Below are positions 11,193-23,338 of a stretch of 44,366 nucleotides of DNA, piece after piece; within the stretch, counting starts at the first letter, position 1, and the number at the start of each line of letters is the position of its first letter. The translations under genes were made by a program, and so were the position numbers. Source of the stretch: Dinochytrium kinnereticum (lineage: Eukaryota; Chytridiomycota; Chytridiomycetes; Chytridiales; Chytridiaceae); NCBI GenBank assembly GCA_027604005.1, contig JADGJT010000180.1, positions 1 to 44,366 of the forward strand. Direction: 5' to 3'. The notes under the pieces are model-generated. The model saw only the letters and a list, made by a program, of their open reading frames with translations, was not told the origin of the DNA and ran no database searches.

Positions 11193-12475
11193 CTAAGCTG
11201 CAACAACCTCCTTCAAAAATTGAATGCGGAAGGCATTAAGGTCAGTTTCAGGGCCTCGATTAATGGGGGTCCACTTAGGGTCCTATAGATTGGTTAGATA
11301 AGCAGTAGAAGGAAAGGTAAGGTAACAACTCACCTCCTTGAAAAGACGGAGCGCCTTAATGTCTGCAATGGTGGAGTTTGGCGGATGTGGCATGGAGGAG
11401 AATTGAAATAATCAACATACATTGCAATATAAGGACAAAACAAAAAGAGGAGGCTGTCATATACAGCAGAGACGAGGAGATTTCAGGGGGAGATAGATTA
11501 TCACATACAGTTCGTGGAGTCCAACGTGAACCTGATGTGGGAAAAAGGACAAAGTGGATTAACGTCAAAGTCTACTTAGAGGAAAATCAAGGCAGAAGTG
11601 GAAGAGAAAATCATGTCTTACCTGTGGTAGATCCCAGCGGGAAGAATGATGAGGTCGGAAGCCTTCATAGCTATACGGATCCATCGGTCATTTACAGAGC
11701 GTACGTCAAAGTAGCCCGAACCAGCAACTGAAAGAGACAAAATGGAAAAAAGTCAGCAAACTTCCAAGTCCCAAGGGGATAAACATCATGAAGACTCATT
11801 GAGTATTATTGTAAAAGGTTCTTACGGATAAAGCGGATCTCTTCATCCTAAGCAATGAAGCGAAGTCAGTTTAGTTCAAACCAATGGTGAGTCATCGTAC
11901 CTCATGAAGGTGTTCAGAGAAAAAGGTCTTGAGCTTCTCATCATAGTTGGGGAGCTTATCAGGAGAAATATCAATCTGGATTCCGTGGGATAGCCGTCAG
12001 CCACAACTCTGCAAACACCTTTTCGACAAATCGATCCAAGAGCATAGCAATCTTACGGTGTCCCTGTTCTTGTAGCTACGCTCCTTGCAAAGAGCCTCAA
12101 TGTGGTCCATAAAGTCGGGCTGTTCAACATCGATCCTCTGGTAGTAGATGCCGACCTTTATTTCAACAAAGCTCAGTCAGGTCATTGTTTCATCAGATGC
12201 TCACAAATGCCCTCCTGAATGCAGGGCAGAGAATCAATCTGGGATGAGGAAAGAAACTGACCTTGGCAAGCTCTTCAAAGCTAACCTCCTGGTTGGGCTC
12301 GTACTGGTGCTGCATGATGATCAAAAAAAGTCAATGAAAACCAACCCAGAACGCAGCATGAAATGAAGGCAGCATGATGGCTCTTCGTGAAGCGCCAATA
12401 TGCAGTGTGGGGATCAACACTCACCAGCTCTCGCTGGTCCTCGGCCGTCTCGTTGAAGTACCATGCAGCGACCAT
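11193..12475 (-). CDS. ADI1: Acireductone dioxygenase (ARD, methionine salvage)
   Basis: Nine exons on the minus strand: 12475-12425, 12309-12262, 12155-12057, 11975-11901, 11847-11826, 11727-11622, 11531-11509, 11362-11334 and 11282-11193, giving 180 residues, the normal size. The enzyme oxidises 1,2-dihydroxy-3-keto-5-methylthiopentene to the 2-keto acid precursor of methionine (Fe form). All four metal ligands are visible at their family positions: H88, H90 and E94 in HLHEDEEIR, and H133 in GIYHRFTLD. It starts [10 protein letters not shown] and ends with the common fungal tail [10 protein letters not shown]. It belongs to the cupin fold. Exons of 22, 23 and 29 nt make it one of the most finely divided genes here. 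Its 3' end faces that of beta adaptin; upstream lies the RRM gene on the same strand, with 235 bp between. Confidence 0.95.
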
Positions 12476-12710
12476 CTTGCTTGTTTTGCAGGGGTAAATA
12501 TTTGTTGTGCAAGAACGGCTAACATATGGTGCCAATTCTTGGGGAACAATGAATAATGGCGCAATGAACGACACAATCCTTGCAATGAACGCGTCCAATA
12601 ATCATTCGCGTGCTAAATCAACTCTTTGAGCGCGCTAATTACGTATACCCTTTTATTACCAGCGATGTGCAAAAGGCTCTCGTCTATCTACCGCGCAAAC
12701 ACTTCAACCA

Positions 12711-15700
12711 CTACTCCACCCCACCTCCTTCCTGCATTCCCCTCCCAACAACAGCAGGCTGTCCCTGCCCATGTCCATGAGGTCCACCTCCTGCATGTGG
12801 CGCTTGCATCGGATGATGAGGAGGCGGCGGTGGATAGGCCACAAACGCTCCCGGAATTGGCCTCACAATGTGATGGGGAGGGGGTCTTGGAGGCACTGTC
12901 GCATACATGGCTACAGGAGGTGGAGGTGGCGGAGGATGAGGTGGGGCTGGCTGGCCCGGGGACGTCTGGTACCTCATGAAACCGGACCCCTGGAGTTGCT
13001 GCGGCTGCATGCTAAATGATGGGGGAGGCTGGGTGGGGGTTGAAGCGAAGATGGGCATACCACGTTGAACGTAAGCGTAGGTAGCCGGTGGGGCTGGAAT
13101 TGGTTGAAAAGGAGGAGTAGGAGGTTGGGACAGGTCGCCGGGGCCTTGCGGCATGCCGCGGCCCGCTGGCATCATCGGTTGACGTGGATACATGTAGTAG
13201 GGATCAAATGGAACATATGCTTCAAAGGGATTAGGTCTCTGCAATTCATATAACGAGACATTACTTTGTGGATATTCCATCGAGACAGTAGCCACAGGCT
13301 GCGGATGATAATCAGGGTAGGACTGCAAAAGAGGTTAGAGATGAATTGCACGTTGACGGTAATACCATTACGCGTCTCCTCGAAAACTCCTGTCCTGAAC
13401 TTATCTGCTTAGCGTAATAGGATGGTGGCCCCATCCCAGCCGAGCTAGCGACAGCTTCCGAAAAAGAACATTAGCTTTAGCCAAACCAGCCTTCAATCAA
13501 AAAAACTCATACATGCTGTCCTCCCAGATATTCCTGAAGATGGCGATGACGAGGCGATCGACGACCGTCGATCACTGACACCACCAACTCCTCCAGGCCC
13601 ACCCCCGCCATGACCTCCACCAGGACGAAGTAGGCCAGTAGTTGCTCGTATGTCCCCAGTCTCGCGGTACTGCACACGAATAGTTCGATCAAGCCATTGT
13701 TTGGCATTCTGATCAACAGTCGGTCAGAACCTAAAACACTGGAGTAGACTGCTACTTGCCTCTTCAACAACTGCCCGCTCAGCACTGGCCTCTTCAACGT
13801 ACTTGATGAATGCAAAAGCGGGTCGTGAATCTTTTTTGGGCAGAAAGGCATTGGAAACGTAAATACATGGAGGCAGAAAAAGGAAGAACGAACCATATGG
13901 AAACTTGTTCACAAGTTGGAGGCTCTCGATGGCTCCGTAAGTCCCAAACCGTTCTTCCAAAAGCGGCTGAGTAATCACAGTTTGGTTCAACTGCCCTACG
14001 AAAATAGAGCGAAGGTCAACCTCAATATTGCCTCGATCGAGGTTAGCCGCCCTATTTGCGCGTTTAGCATACGATCGATATTTAATGGAAGATAGAGAGA
14101 CCGACGTACCATTCTACGACCCATCGCAATTGCCTTAGTCCCTATTTAAACATTAACAGTGTTATAAGCCAAATCAGCATCCTCATAATCTTACCAAAAA
14201 CGCCTTGATCGCATCTTCCCTAAAGCAATACTTGACAAAGCCACATCCCTTGCTCTTCCCTGTCTGATAGTTCTGAAGAATAGTAAGGTCCTCCACGGGC
14301 CCATACTGCCCGAGAACTTCGCGAACCTGTTTTGAGGTAAATTCATAGAGTCGCGAGTTAAGACTTACAACCTCAGGTTGAGTGCGATTGAACTTAGCAA
14401 TGAAAAGGGTGCGATTCACCCTTGCTTGCTCTACGCGAATGTGGCGGTTATCAACAACCGTGTTATGCGCTTCCTCAAGTGCCCTCTTTGCATCTTCGAC
14501 GTTCTTCATAGAGATGAAGTCTTTTAGATCATAACCAATGAAACATCTTCAAACGCAAAGGGAAAACTCACCTCAAATTGAACAAACGCATACGGCCTTC
14601 CCATCCAGTCCTTCAACACCTTAACATTTGCAAGTGGACCCCATTGTACAAAATGCTCAGTTACACTCTTCAACAGCTGTTCATCGGTTCGAGCTGAAGA
14701 AAGACTTTTGAAATTAAAGAAAAGTCGCGTTAACATATGCTACTAATGCTCGATGCTTAAACAAACTCACCTTGCAACAAAAAGACATGCCTGAGGCAAG
14801 CCCTTCTTCCCAATGTCGTCCTCCCCTCCATCACTTCCCATATGCATCTCGGCCCCGTACCTCAGCTCATGAGTCTCATCAATCCCAGAGGGTCCTTCAC
14901 CTTCGTCAGTAACCTGCTCAGCGCCATAGCCATATTGATAGTGATACTCGGGCACGTAGTAGCCTTTAAGGACGAAAGTCAGCATTTTAGTAAAACTGAA
15001 AATATATTATACCTTGCTCAGAAGGAACCCAGTAACCACGCCCACCATCGTACACTCCAATAGCTTCTTCTGACGTGGCGGGGTTTGGTTGCATCTGCTC
15101 GACGGCAGTGGCATCTTGTTCCAGACTTTCTTGATCGTGCTCATGACCTTGCTGCTCGAAAGTGACGCCATCGCCTTCTTGGTAATCCACATCCTCTTCA
15201 CCTATTGAAAGGAGTTAACAACCGAGCCAGAGGCCAGATCCAACCTTCACCCTCTCTACCATCATCAAATTCCTGATTCTCCTCAGGCTGCTGCTCCTCC
15301 TCCTCCGAAAATTCTTGCTGAAGTCCCTCCTCCTCATGGAGTAGCAAATGATCCGTCCCGTCCTCCGAAACCGTGCCAAACTTCTCATCCACATGATCGT
15401 CTATCCCCTTGTCCTCCGATACCAAGAGTGATCGGGCCACCACAGCGGAGCGCTCGTAAAATGCCGGTGCAGGCCGCTTTGCGACAGCTTGATCGGCACT
15501 CTTAGCGCGTTGATGAAGGAACCGCGGTTGAGCCATTCCTTCTTGGAAGCCACGCACTTGCTCATATGACACGACAGCAAGTTCTGGAGGATGTGAAGGC
15601 TGGTTGCGATGCTGGGTACGGCCCCGACTCTCTACCTCCTGCTCAGCCTCTCTTGTGGCTGATTCAAGCCGCTGAACTATCGGATGCCGCGAGGCCGTCA

Positions 15701-16163
15701 CAGAGGAGTATGTGGGAGTCGCTCCTGGCATCGCGCAACCAACTCCCTCTTCTTTCTGATCCGACCATTCCCTGCCCTCAAGATGCTGGCATTCGGCCGT
15801 CGACGTAGATGTGGTGGCTGAACTAGGTGGATGAGAAGGTTTGAAGGCGTATTCTGTAGCAGACGGACCCTCGGGAGAAACAGGGCTCGGGGGGCTTTCG
15901 GCCATAGCAGGCTTGGTCTGGGCCTTTGGAACAGCGGGAAGGTCGCGACTCTGAGTACGTTTAATTTGATAAGAAAGAACTGCTGCCGTCACTCGGCCAA
16001 AAGAAAGATGCCAGAAACCAAAGAATAAAAGAAAGAAACGCGTCTTTTGAAACACTGCACCAAAACTAACCTTTGAAAATGCTGTTTCAGATGGAGCTGT
16101 CGAACGTTTTCCCTGTGCCCTCTTAACATTCTGTTGTTTGGGCTGGCTCTGGTACCCTGACAT
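12711..16163 (-). CDS. Three-RRM RNA-binding protein, copy A (Rim4-like?)
   Basis: Thirteen exons on the minus strand: 16163-16071, 15950-15245, 15201-15013, 14963-14771, 14704-14572, 14503-14369, 14326-14195, 14141-14110, 14051-13894, 13830-13760, 13708-13513, 13454-13366 and 13322-12711, giving 912 residues. Residues 1-380 are acidic and Ser/Gln-rich. RRM1 is about 388-465 (RNP2 LFVASL, RNP1 RPYAFVQF), RRM2 about 467-545 (LFIAKF, KGCGFVKY), RRM3 about 556-632 (IFVGQL, PAFAFIKY). Residues 710-912 are Pro/Gln/Gly-rich. The RRM1 style (RTDEQLLKSVTEHF, then NVKVLKDWMGRP) recalls fungal Rim4-type meiotic RNA-binding proteins, but that is a family impression. Intron 1 (120 nt) and intron 6 (42 nt) are stop-free and in frame. 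The donor at 13759 is GC. A paralogue lies at 21.2-23.3 kb on the other strand. The last two junctions are the least certain. Confidence 0.85.
13709..13759 (-). other. GC-AG intron in RRM gene A
   Basis: On the minus strand the exon ends GTTGAAGAG, the intron starts GCAAGT and ends GATCAG, and the next exon begins AATGCC. The phase only fits with GC as donor. In the paralogous gene the intron at the same codon boundary (after GAG, before AAC, at 22436) has a normal GT donor. Confidence 0.85.
14327..14368 (-). other. 42-nt in-frame intron in RRM gene A
   Basis: Starts GTAAGT and ends AAACAG, 42 nt long, with no stop in frame. Removing it aligns RRM2 with the paralogue, which has an intron at nearly the same place. 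Retention would insert 14 residues into RRM2. Confidence 0.7.
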
Positions 16164-16867
16164 TATTTCCGACTTCGGCAGTGCAATACACTTCTTTTAA
16201 CACTTCCTAATTCCTGTTTGCAATCTTGACCATAATAGCCCGGTTAGCTTCGGCAACTGCTAAGACGAGGAACATCAAGAAACTGACCTGCAGCAAGCTC
16301 TCAGATATAAGCAAGCAGCAGGAGTCCGCAAGAGTGACCACGAGGCTCAGAAGGGTCGAGAAGAAAAGAGTAGTGAAAAAAAAAGCCTTTCCGCATCCAA
16401 GACCTCGGCTCTTGTAATTTCCTTTTGTCCCTCAAAAAAGAGAAAGGATGTCTCCCGCGTCTCCCTCCACCGAGAGGTGCCATAGGCCGTATGATGTAAC
16501 TTTCCAGCCAACCAGCCTGACGCACCTTCGACTGCACCAGATGGTTACAGACATTATTTGCCCCCCGGCCTTCACCACCTGAAATGCCTCAACCCGCATC
16601 GTAGAAGAAAAGAAAGACAAGCCAACTCGAGAGGTCAACCAGAAACGTGTATTTTACGCGTCGCGAAGGAGTCTTCTCTGGTTATCCCGGTGCACGCGCC
16701 CTCGGGTCGACTCAACCGCGTCCAAGGAAGTTGTCAAGAGACAGGGGGCCATTGATTTTTTTCTTCACTTTTTTTTTTTTTTTTTTGTCAACGCAGGCCA
16801 GACGAGCAGAGAGCCAGCGACGATCCTCACCCGTCAACGGCCGTCCCGACCCCATCACAAACGCACA
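16164..16867. promoter_or_regulatory. Divergent promoter region, RRM gene A / WDR75
   Basis: 704 bp between divergent start codons with no supportable ORF. It contains an 18-base T run (16769-16786) about 80 bp before the WDR75 ATG and an ACGCGT hexamer near 16657. No specific factor site can be assigned with confidence. Confidence 0.5.
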
Positions 16868-19800
16868 ATGCTGAAGAGGTCCGATAGCGTCACCACCCTC
16901 GCCGGAGGGGCGGCTGCACGATGCCCGACTGTCTTCACAAGTGATGCAAAGTATGTCTTTCCGTTAAGGGCATCACCCACTTTTGCATGGCATGCATTAG
17001 AAAGACTAACGCACTTCAAAAAGGTACTTCTTCTGTGCAGTGTCCACACATATCAAAATGTTCAGTGTTCTGACTGGGCAGCTTGTGAGGACCATCTCTG
17101 CGGCCTCGGCAACAGCGCATAAAGGACTGGTTTCCCAGATCCGCATGAACCCGAAGAACCGGTATCAGGTGAGGGATGGGAACTATTAAAGACTTGTTTA
17201 TTGTCATGACAAGATGCTAAAGTTGTTTGAATCAAGCTTTTCTCGGCGTCCCTCGATGGGACCATCAAGCTGTGGGACATTAATGACGGGTCGCTGATAA
17301 AGGTGCGTTTGACTGAAGTCCGTTTCCTTCCTAAAGCTTCTTGAAAAGACTTGGAACCTACACCAACCGATCACGCATTTTGCGCTGAATCCGGAAGACC
17401 CGCGTTCCGCCTATGTCGCTGTTCTTCGGTCTCCAGTTCCAAGGGTCAAGGATGGAAAGTCTAAAGCAACTCGTGGAAAGGGCCAAGTGGCTCATGTGAG
17501 GCTTACTTTGGGGACAAAGAAGAACTCGCCAAAGCTTGTAACGATGCTGAAGATAAAGGATTGCGCCGGTCTTGATGTTACCTCTGAGGTTCTTGTGATC
17601 GCCTCTTCCACAAGATTCGAAGTCATTATTTTGGAGGATGGGACAACTTTTGGGTATGCGACGATTTGCGATTACTGAAGCTTTGGTCTAGTTTTAACCG
17701 ATAGACTTGCTTCCGTCACCAGGTTCTTCCCCAAGGAAAAAATCAGCTCGATATCCATCCATCCCACTGACCCTTGCGTTGCTGTTGGCCTTGCAAATGG
17801 TGAAATTAACCTTTGGTATTGCATTTCGGCACCTGGAAATCCCCACCCTGTAGTATCGAAGTTGCATTGGCATGCCCATTCTGTGAGCGACCTCCGCTTC
17901 ACCCCCGATGGTGTTTACCTTTTGTCTGGTGGCGAGGAAGCTGTTCTTGTTATCTGGCAGTTGGCCACACAGCATAAGCAGTTCCTCCCTCGTTTGGGTG
18001 CCGATATCCAGTCCATTGGAATGTCCGAAGACCAGTCCCTTTACGCCATCACTCTTGGAGACAACACTGTAAAGATCGTGTCTGCTACCGACCTTTCCAT
18101 TCGTCAGGCTGTCAGCGGTTTGAAAGCCGCGTCCAACGCTGGCCGCCAAACGTCTGACGATCTCGACCTAGCTGCTGGTGGAAGGGAGGTGCTTTGGAGG
18201 TCGCCGTTAAGGTATAGAAATTCGGGCATCACAATTGATCCTCGGTCAAACCTTGTGGCCTTGGTTTCAGGCGGGGGAGCTTCGATTCAGTTTTTCAACG
18301 CGCAGGAAGATCGCCACGTTATGGAGATTGAGACCTCACCGAGGAATAGGGTTAGCCGCACGGAGGCTGAAGAGATGTCTCATAATGAGTTGACGAAGAT
18401 AGCATTTTCGGCTTTGGGGAACTGGATGGCTACTGTTGATGTATCTCCTTCGTCGGACGGACAGTTAGATCAAAGTGTAAAGATTTGGGAGTTTGATACT
18501 GTTCAGCAGAGGTGTGTTGGAGTCAGCTCAATTTTCTGTTCTTTGAAGGGAGTATAGCTATATCAGACTATGATATAACGGCGTCGCGTTATTTTTGTTT
18601 TAAAATATTCATTCCCTTGATCTAGCTATGTTGTCAACACCAGAATATCCTCTCCTCACGACGACCTTATCACCTCTATTTGCTTCGCCCCCACCACTGA
18701 TTCTTCCGAAAACGATCCTCAACTTCTCCTCACCGCCTCCCTCGACTCGAAATTCAAAACATGGCAACTTCACAACGCCACCACTGCCTCCCTCCCGTCC
18801 CTAACCCCGACAACCCCCTCAAAAGCTACCACTACGACACCAGAAGCCTTTGACGCCTTTTGGTCCCCGAGATCCGTTGGTACCCATCGATCCTTCCCTA
18901 TTCACGACGCTGCGTTCTCGGCGGACGGGTCTGTCGTTGCGCTTGCCACTGGCGCCGTTGTAACCTTGTGGGATCCTTTCACTGCTATTCTTAAGGCGAT
19001 GCTTTCTTATCCCCCCACCACTGATCCAGTTTTGTCTGTTGGATTTACTGGGGGAAACTTTGGCGCGAACCCAGTTAAGAATGCTGCCGCCTGCAGGATT
19101 CCTTTCCTGACGGCCATGACCGCTTCCCGTGTTCACGTTTGGAACCTCCTGACCTGTACTGTTTGGTGGTCATATGCGCTTGACGGTGGTGTTCCTGCTT
19201 GTTTAAAAGTTGACCCTGAGACTGAGTGTTTTGCTATCGCCGTTGTTCGGAAAGTTGAGCGAGACGCTGATGTCTCTGAGAAAGGGAAGGATGCTATGGA
19301 GGAGACTGAAGGTGGTGAGAAAGGAACTGTTGTTTCTGCTTCGAAGTCGAATTTTTCGTACTTCACAGATGTGATGGTTTTTGAACCCACTTCACCTGCT
19401 CCTAGGACTTGCCATCGATTAGATGGTATCGTGAGGGGCTTGAACTTTTTGCCTGGACCTGCTAGTCCAAAGAATGCATCGCCTTCGGATAGGACTTTAG
19501 TGATGACGGATTTGTTTGAATTGCAAGTTATGGGTAACTGGAATGGACTAAACCAGCCTAGGAAGGCTGAGAAGATAGTTTCTGATAACTCTAATGAGAA
19601 CTCACTCCTGAAGTCTCAGAGTTCGGTCGCAACCCCTGCGACTGAGGAGGTTAAGACGGGCTTGCTATCAAGTGTTTACGGATCCGCCGCGGCCTTAGAA
19701 CCGGCCCCCACTCCAAAAGTTACAGGAAAGACTATTGGCGAGGAAGCGTCGGCCTTAGTCGACCGCAAGACACGGGAAGGGTCCGCCTTGGCGTTCTGGG

Positions 19801-20313
19801 ATGGCCCTACCTACCTTCTTCCGGAGTCGTCATTGTTCGCCGCAACAATCTTGGAAAGCATGCTCCCTCGCCGAAACGACAAAGGAGTTGTTGCTGGAAA
19901 GCCAACAGTGATTTGGAGGGATAATGGAAGCGATGAGGTTGTGGATGGGATGGATGTTGAGGAGATTGAGACTGTTAAGGCAAAGAATATGTCGTCTATG
20001 TGTCTCGGAGAGGATGAAGAGGGAGATATTGGGGAGCTAGGGGGTCTTACAGAGATTTTGAAAGGGATTGACTTGTGTGGCGAAGGTGAGTCTTTCCTCT
20101 TTTCCTTCTATTGCGGTTGCTATCGTCTTTATGGTTACTTAATTGTACTTACCTCTTTCTTGTTTTATAGTTGCCTTAAAGCCCGGCGTCAACGGAACCT
20201 CTGCAGCAAAGAAGAGCGTTAATGGTGGATCTGCTCACGAAGAGACTGCAGGCGGTGTAGCGAATGGATCCGCAAGCTTGAAAAAAAAAAAGAAGAAGCA
20301 AACTGATGCTTAA
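16868..20313 (+). CDS. WDR75: WDR75/Utp17 (Nan1), SSU processome WD40 protein
   Basis: Seven exons: 16868-16950, 17024-17168, 17237-17302, 17349-17653, 17723-18511, 18626-20085 and 20171-20313, giving 996 residues (human WDR75 about 830, yeast Nan1 about 900). The N-terminus (GGAAARCPTVFTSDAKYFF, then LFSASLDGTIKLWD) matches the WDR75/Utp17 family. WD40 units are visible at GTIKLWDIND, GEINLWYC, AVLVIWQLA, SVKIWEFD, FKTWQLH, VVTLWDPF and RVHVWNLL, fitting the paired beta-propellers of this t-UTP subunit. The C-terminus is a Lys-rich tail with a run of six lysines, a likely nuclear/nucleolar signal. The family acts in early pre-18S rRNA processing and rDNA transcription. It is flanked on both sides by paralogous RRM genes in opposite orientation, with no known functional link. 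Confidence 0.93.
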
Positions 20314-21217
20314 GGATGGATTGATATGATAGCCTTTAAAAAGTTAATAACTTGGAGGTTTTCTATATTTATTTTTGGTTTCTTTGCGCGTGTGTTGATT
20401 CCGCGATTATTTTTTTTTCTTGCTCTTTTTTGTTATTGGGGGGGAAGGTTGATGTTTTTTCAATTGCATATGGGCAATGTTCGAAGGCGGGGTGGGTAGG
20501 GGATTCCTTTTGCTCTTTCATTCTTTTTGTTGCTTTTTTTCGCCCGTTCTTCTTTTTTCGTTGTGTTTGTTTTCTTTCTCCTTTTTTCTGTCTTTGGCGG
20601 CGTCTTGTATGAAGAAAGTTTACAGAAACCCCTCGCCCCTCTTTATCGCATGTTTGTTTCTGCCCCTTTTTTCCTTCTTTCGCACAGTTTCCAACCAATG
20701 CAGCGTCACTTTTTCTTTTTCGAGTCTCGAATAAACCCGCAATGTCGCCTCACGGAGAATGAACTCCGCCTTACCACAGTCATTATTAGCTGATGGAATG
20801 CTTTTAAAGTGATGGAGAAAAGGCTTTGGCTTGAGCAAAAAAGTCTGAGCTGAAATCCAGTGACAAACTTCGTCCAGCATCACTGCCGCCGATGCATGAT
20901 TTGACACGCTTTCGAGGGAGGTTGCGACGAGAGGATGCTTAAAAGGAAGAGGCTTTGAAGGGGTAGGCAGAGGGGCTGTTGAGGTTCAACCATCTGCACA
21001 TCACACCTTCACTGCGGGAACGTCCTGACCCTACTGCATTGACGGCTTATGAGCAAGTAATCGCAATATAGGACTAGCTGCTGGTTTATCATGATCGAAG
21101 GGGAGGAACTCGTTGCAATCGATGATATCTACGTGAGTCCTTCTGAAGCCCTTCGATTTATCCATTATCTAAGAAAGCATCATCTAGCATGACCCCATCA
21201 TAGGATTGGGCATTTGC
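20314..21217. other. WDR75 3' flank and RRM gene B upstream region
   Basis: The first 300 bp are strongly pyrimidine-rich (20400-20600), producing long but meaningless low-complexity ORFs on both strands. An ATG at 21091 opens 14 codons (MIEGEELVAIDDIY) followed by GTGAGT at 21133, so an upstream coding exon of the RRM gene is possible. Joining it in phase requires an acceptor near 21252 or 21262, which I cannot confirm. Confidence 0.45.
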
Positions 21218-23338
21218 ATGTCCCCTTCGCCAGTACAACATCACCGTCAACAGCGATGCAAGAGCCTCGATCGCAGAGGCAAAGCCATTCCTTCATCCAC
21301 TTCGCGCAGAAGGGCAAGCTCAGAACCTCCAAGATCCACCGTTCCAAAAGAATACACCGCTTCGCTTGACCTTCCTGGCGACGACAAAGGCGATGAGGAA
21401 GACAAGACAATCGTGGAGGATGAACAAAGACCGTTCCAATGGGTGGATCGAACTCCTCAAATCGAGGTGCGTGGAAAACCAATGCTCCCGTCCGTTCTAC
21501 CTCGAGCATGTCTGTTCTTTGCAAAGTAGGTCTTTCAATGATTTTTCTTTCATGATGCTCATTCCCCGTGCAGTCTGTCGTCAACGAAGACGGATGACGA
21601 GCTTCATACGAGTGTTTTGGAGCATTTTGAAAAGTGGGGGCCGACTCTGAATGTCAAGGTGCAAAGAGATTCGCAGGGGAGGCCCTTTGGGTTTGTGCAG
21701 TTTCAGGTTTGTTCCTTCTTGCGTTGTGGGTGTTTAATTATTCATCAACTGAACCTCGCTTCCATTGGTTTAGAACATATCAGATGCCAAACGCGCGCTT
21801 AAGGAGGCTCCAAAGACAGTTGTTGATGGTCGAGAGATCCGCGTGGAGCCGGCCAACGTTAATAGGACGTTGTTCTTATCGAAATTTGGGTCACAAATTA
21901 AGTACAAGGTGAGGGTTTGCGTCTGCAAGAGTTCTTTCTTGCTCATAAATTATTTAGGAATTGATGGAACGTGTGGAATGGTTTGGGCCAGTGGAGGAGC
22001 TTACGCTTTTATATCATCCGGGGACAAGGAAATGTCGGGGTTGTGCGTTCGTAAAGTACTTTAGTAGAGAAGATGCAATTACGGCGTTAACGGTATGTTA
22101 ATCTTTTCAGTCTGTCATTGACTATTCCAATTTCACCTTAACACTTTTACTGATATTTTTTCTAGGGGATACGACGTACCTATCGTTATGTCTGCGATTG
22201 GGCTAATCGTTCGGAAAAATCCGACGTAGCCCTGGACTATTCCTGTCTTTTCATCGGCAAACTCAACCCGGAAGAGGTTACCGAGGACCTGCTTAGGGAT
22301 CGATTTGGGAAATATGGAGAAATTAAGTCAATGAAACTTCTCAAAGGTCAACAAGTGTTTTCAGAGCAGAGGGATGCGTTTGCTTTTATCCGATATGCTA
22401 CCCGCGAGAGTGCTGAAAAGGCTATCGATGATGAGGTGTGTGTGTGTGTAAGCCTGTTTTCCCCCCTGCTATTATGTTAAAATTCTGACCCTCTTTTGCA
22501 GAACGGCGGTCTTTGGCTCGGCCGAGTTATTAAAGTCAAGTACCGTGAAATCAATGACCGACGACAGTCTGGGGAGTTTACGAGTTTTGGAAGTGTAAGC
22601 GGATATTGGGAAGAAGGAAGTGGATCTGAAGTGATGAGTCCGACGAGTGCTGGTGGGAGGGGAGGAGAGCAGGCCTTTGATTATTCGATTCATGCCACAG
22701 TGCCTATGAGAAGTGCAGTCGAGGGAGGAGGAGAGATTATGCCCGTTGGTGGGTTTATTCAAGAGGTTTATCAGCAGTTACCAGCCTTGTGTATGTTTTT
22801 TCTGCCGAAGTGTGTTGTTGAAGCGTTGTTCTAAAACCATGAATTGTTTAAATTTCAGCTATGGAGCAGCAATACCCTATCCCATTTCAAGGCGCTCCCG
22901 TTCACAATTCGAATGGTACGTCTGTTTCCTTCTTTCCTTCAACATAAAAGCTCATAAAAACTTTTCCTTTTTTGTGTAGGTCCACCGTTCTTCATCGTGG
23001 GTTATCAACCAGCATCAACGTCTTCGCAACCTCCTTACACCTGGCATCCGTTTCCTCACCCTTACCAACCTCATCCAAGCAGTAGCAGTAGCGGTGGTTC
23101 GCAGATGATTCAACCTTATTATATCCCTCATCACCCCCCTCCTGCTGGTATGCTTAGCACGCGTCAACCCACTGTTCAAGGGGGAGCGGAGGGACAGATG
23201 GGTATGATGCCACCGCAAGGGATGAGGCCTGTGCAGTGGTTTCATCACGGTGGGATTGGAGTGGGGCATAGTCAAGCTCATATGGGGACAGTTTATTACG
23301 GGCCGGTAATGCCCTATGGCGGGGGACGTGGGGTTTGA
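21218..23338 (+). CDS. Three-RRM RNA-binding protein, copy B (paralogue of A)
   Basis: Exons 21218-21525, 21574-21706, 21774-21908, 21958-22092, 22166-22435, 22502-22790, 22859-22915 and 22980-23338 give 606 residues from the first in-frame ATG after the last upstream splice-like site; the true start may lie in an exon at 21091. RRM1 is about 98-175 (LFFANL, RPFGFVQF), RRM2 follows at once (VNRTLFLSKF, CRGCAFVKY), RRM3 about 330-410 (LFIGKL, DAFAFIRY). The tail is Pro/His/Gly/Met-rich, like copy A but shorter. At least five introns sit at the same codon positions as in copy A (in RNP2 of RRM1, after FVQF plus one residue, within RRM2, before the GIRR/GLRQ block, and after RRM3 RNP1 at GAG/AAC). 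Copy A has two more introns inside RRM3 and lacks none of these five. Probably cytoplasmic or nuclear mRNA binding; targets unknown. Confidence 0.82.

Noticed and set aside
17694..18149. 151-residue minus-strand ORF
   Set aside because: It is antisense to the WD40 coding exon of WDR75 and has no recognisable content.
20369..20698. Lys-rich minus-strand and Phe/Leu-rich plus-strand ORFs
   Set aside because: Both arise from a pyrimidine-rich 3' flank; composition explains the open frames.
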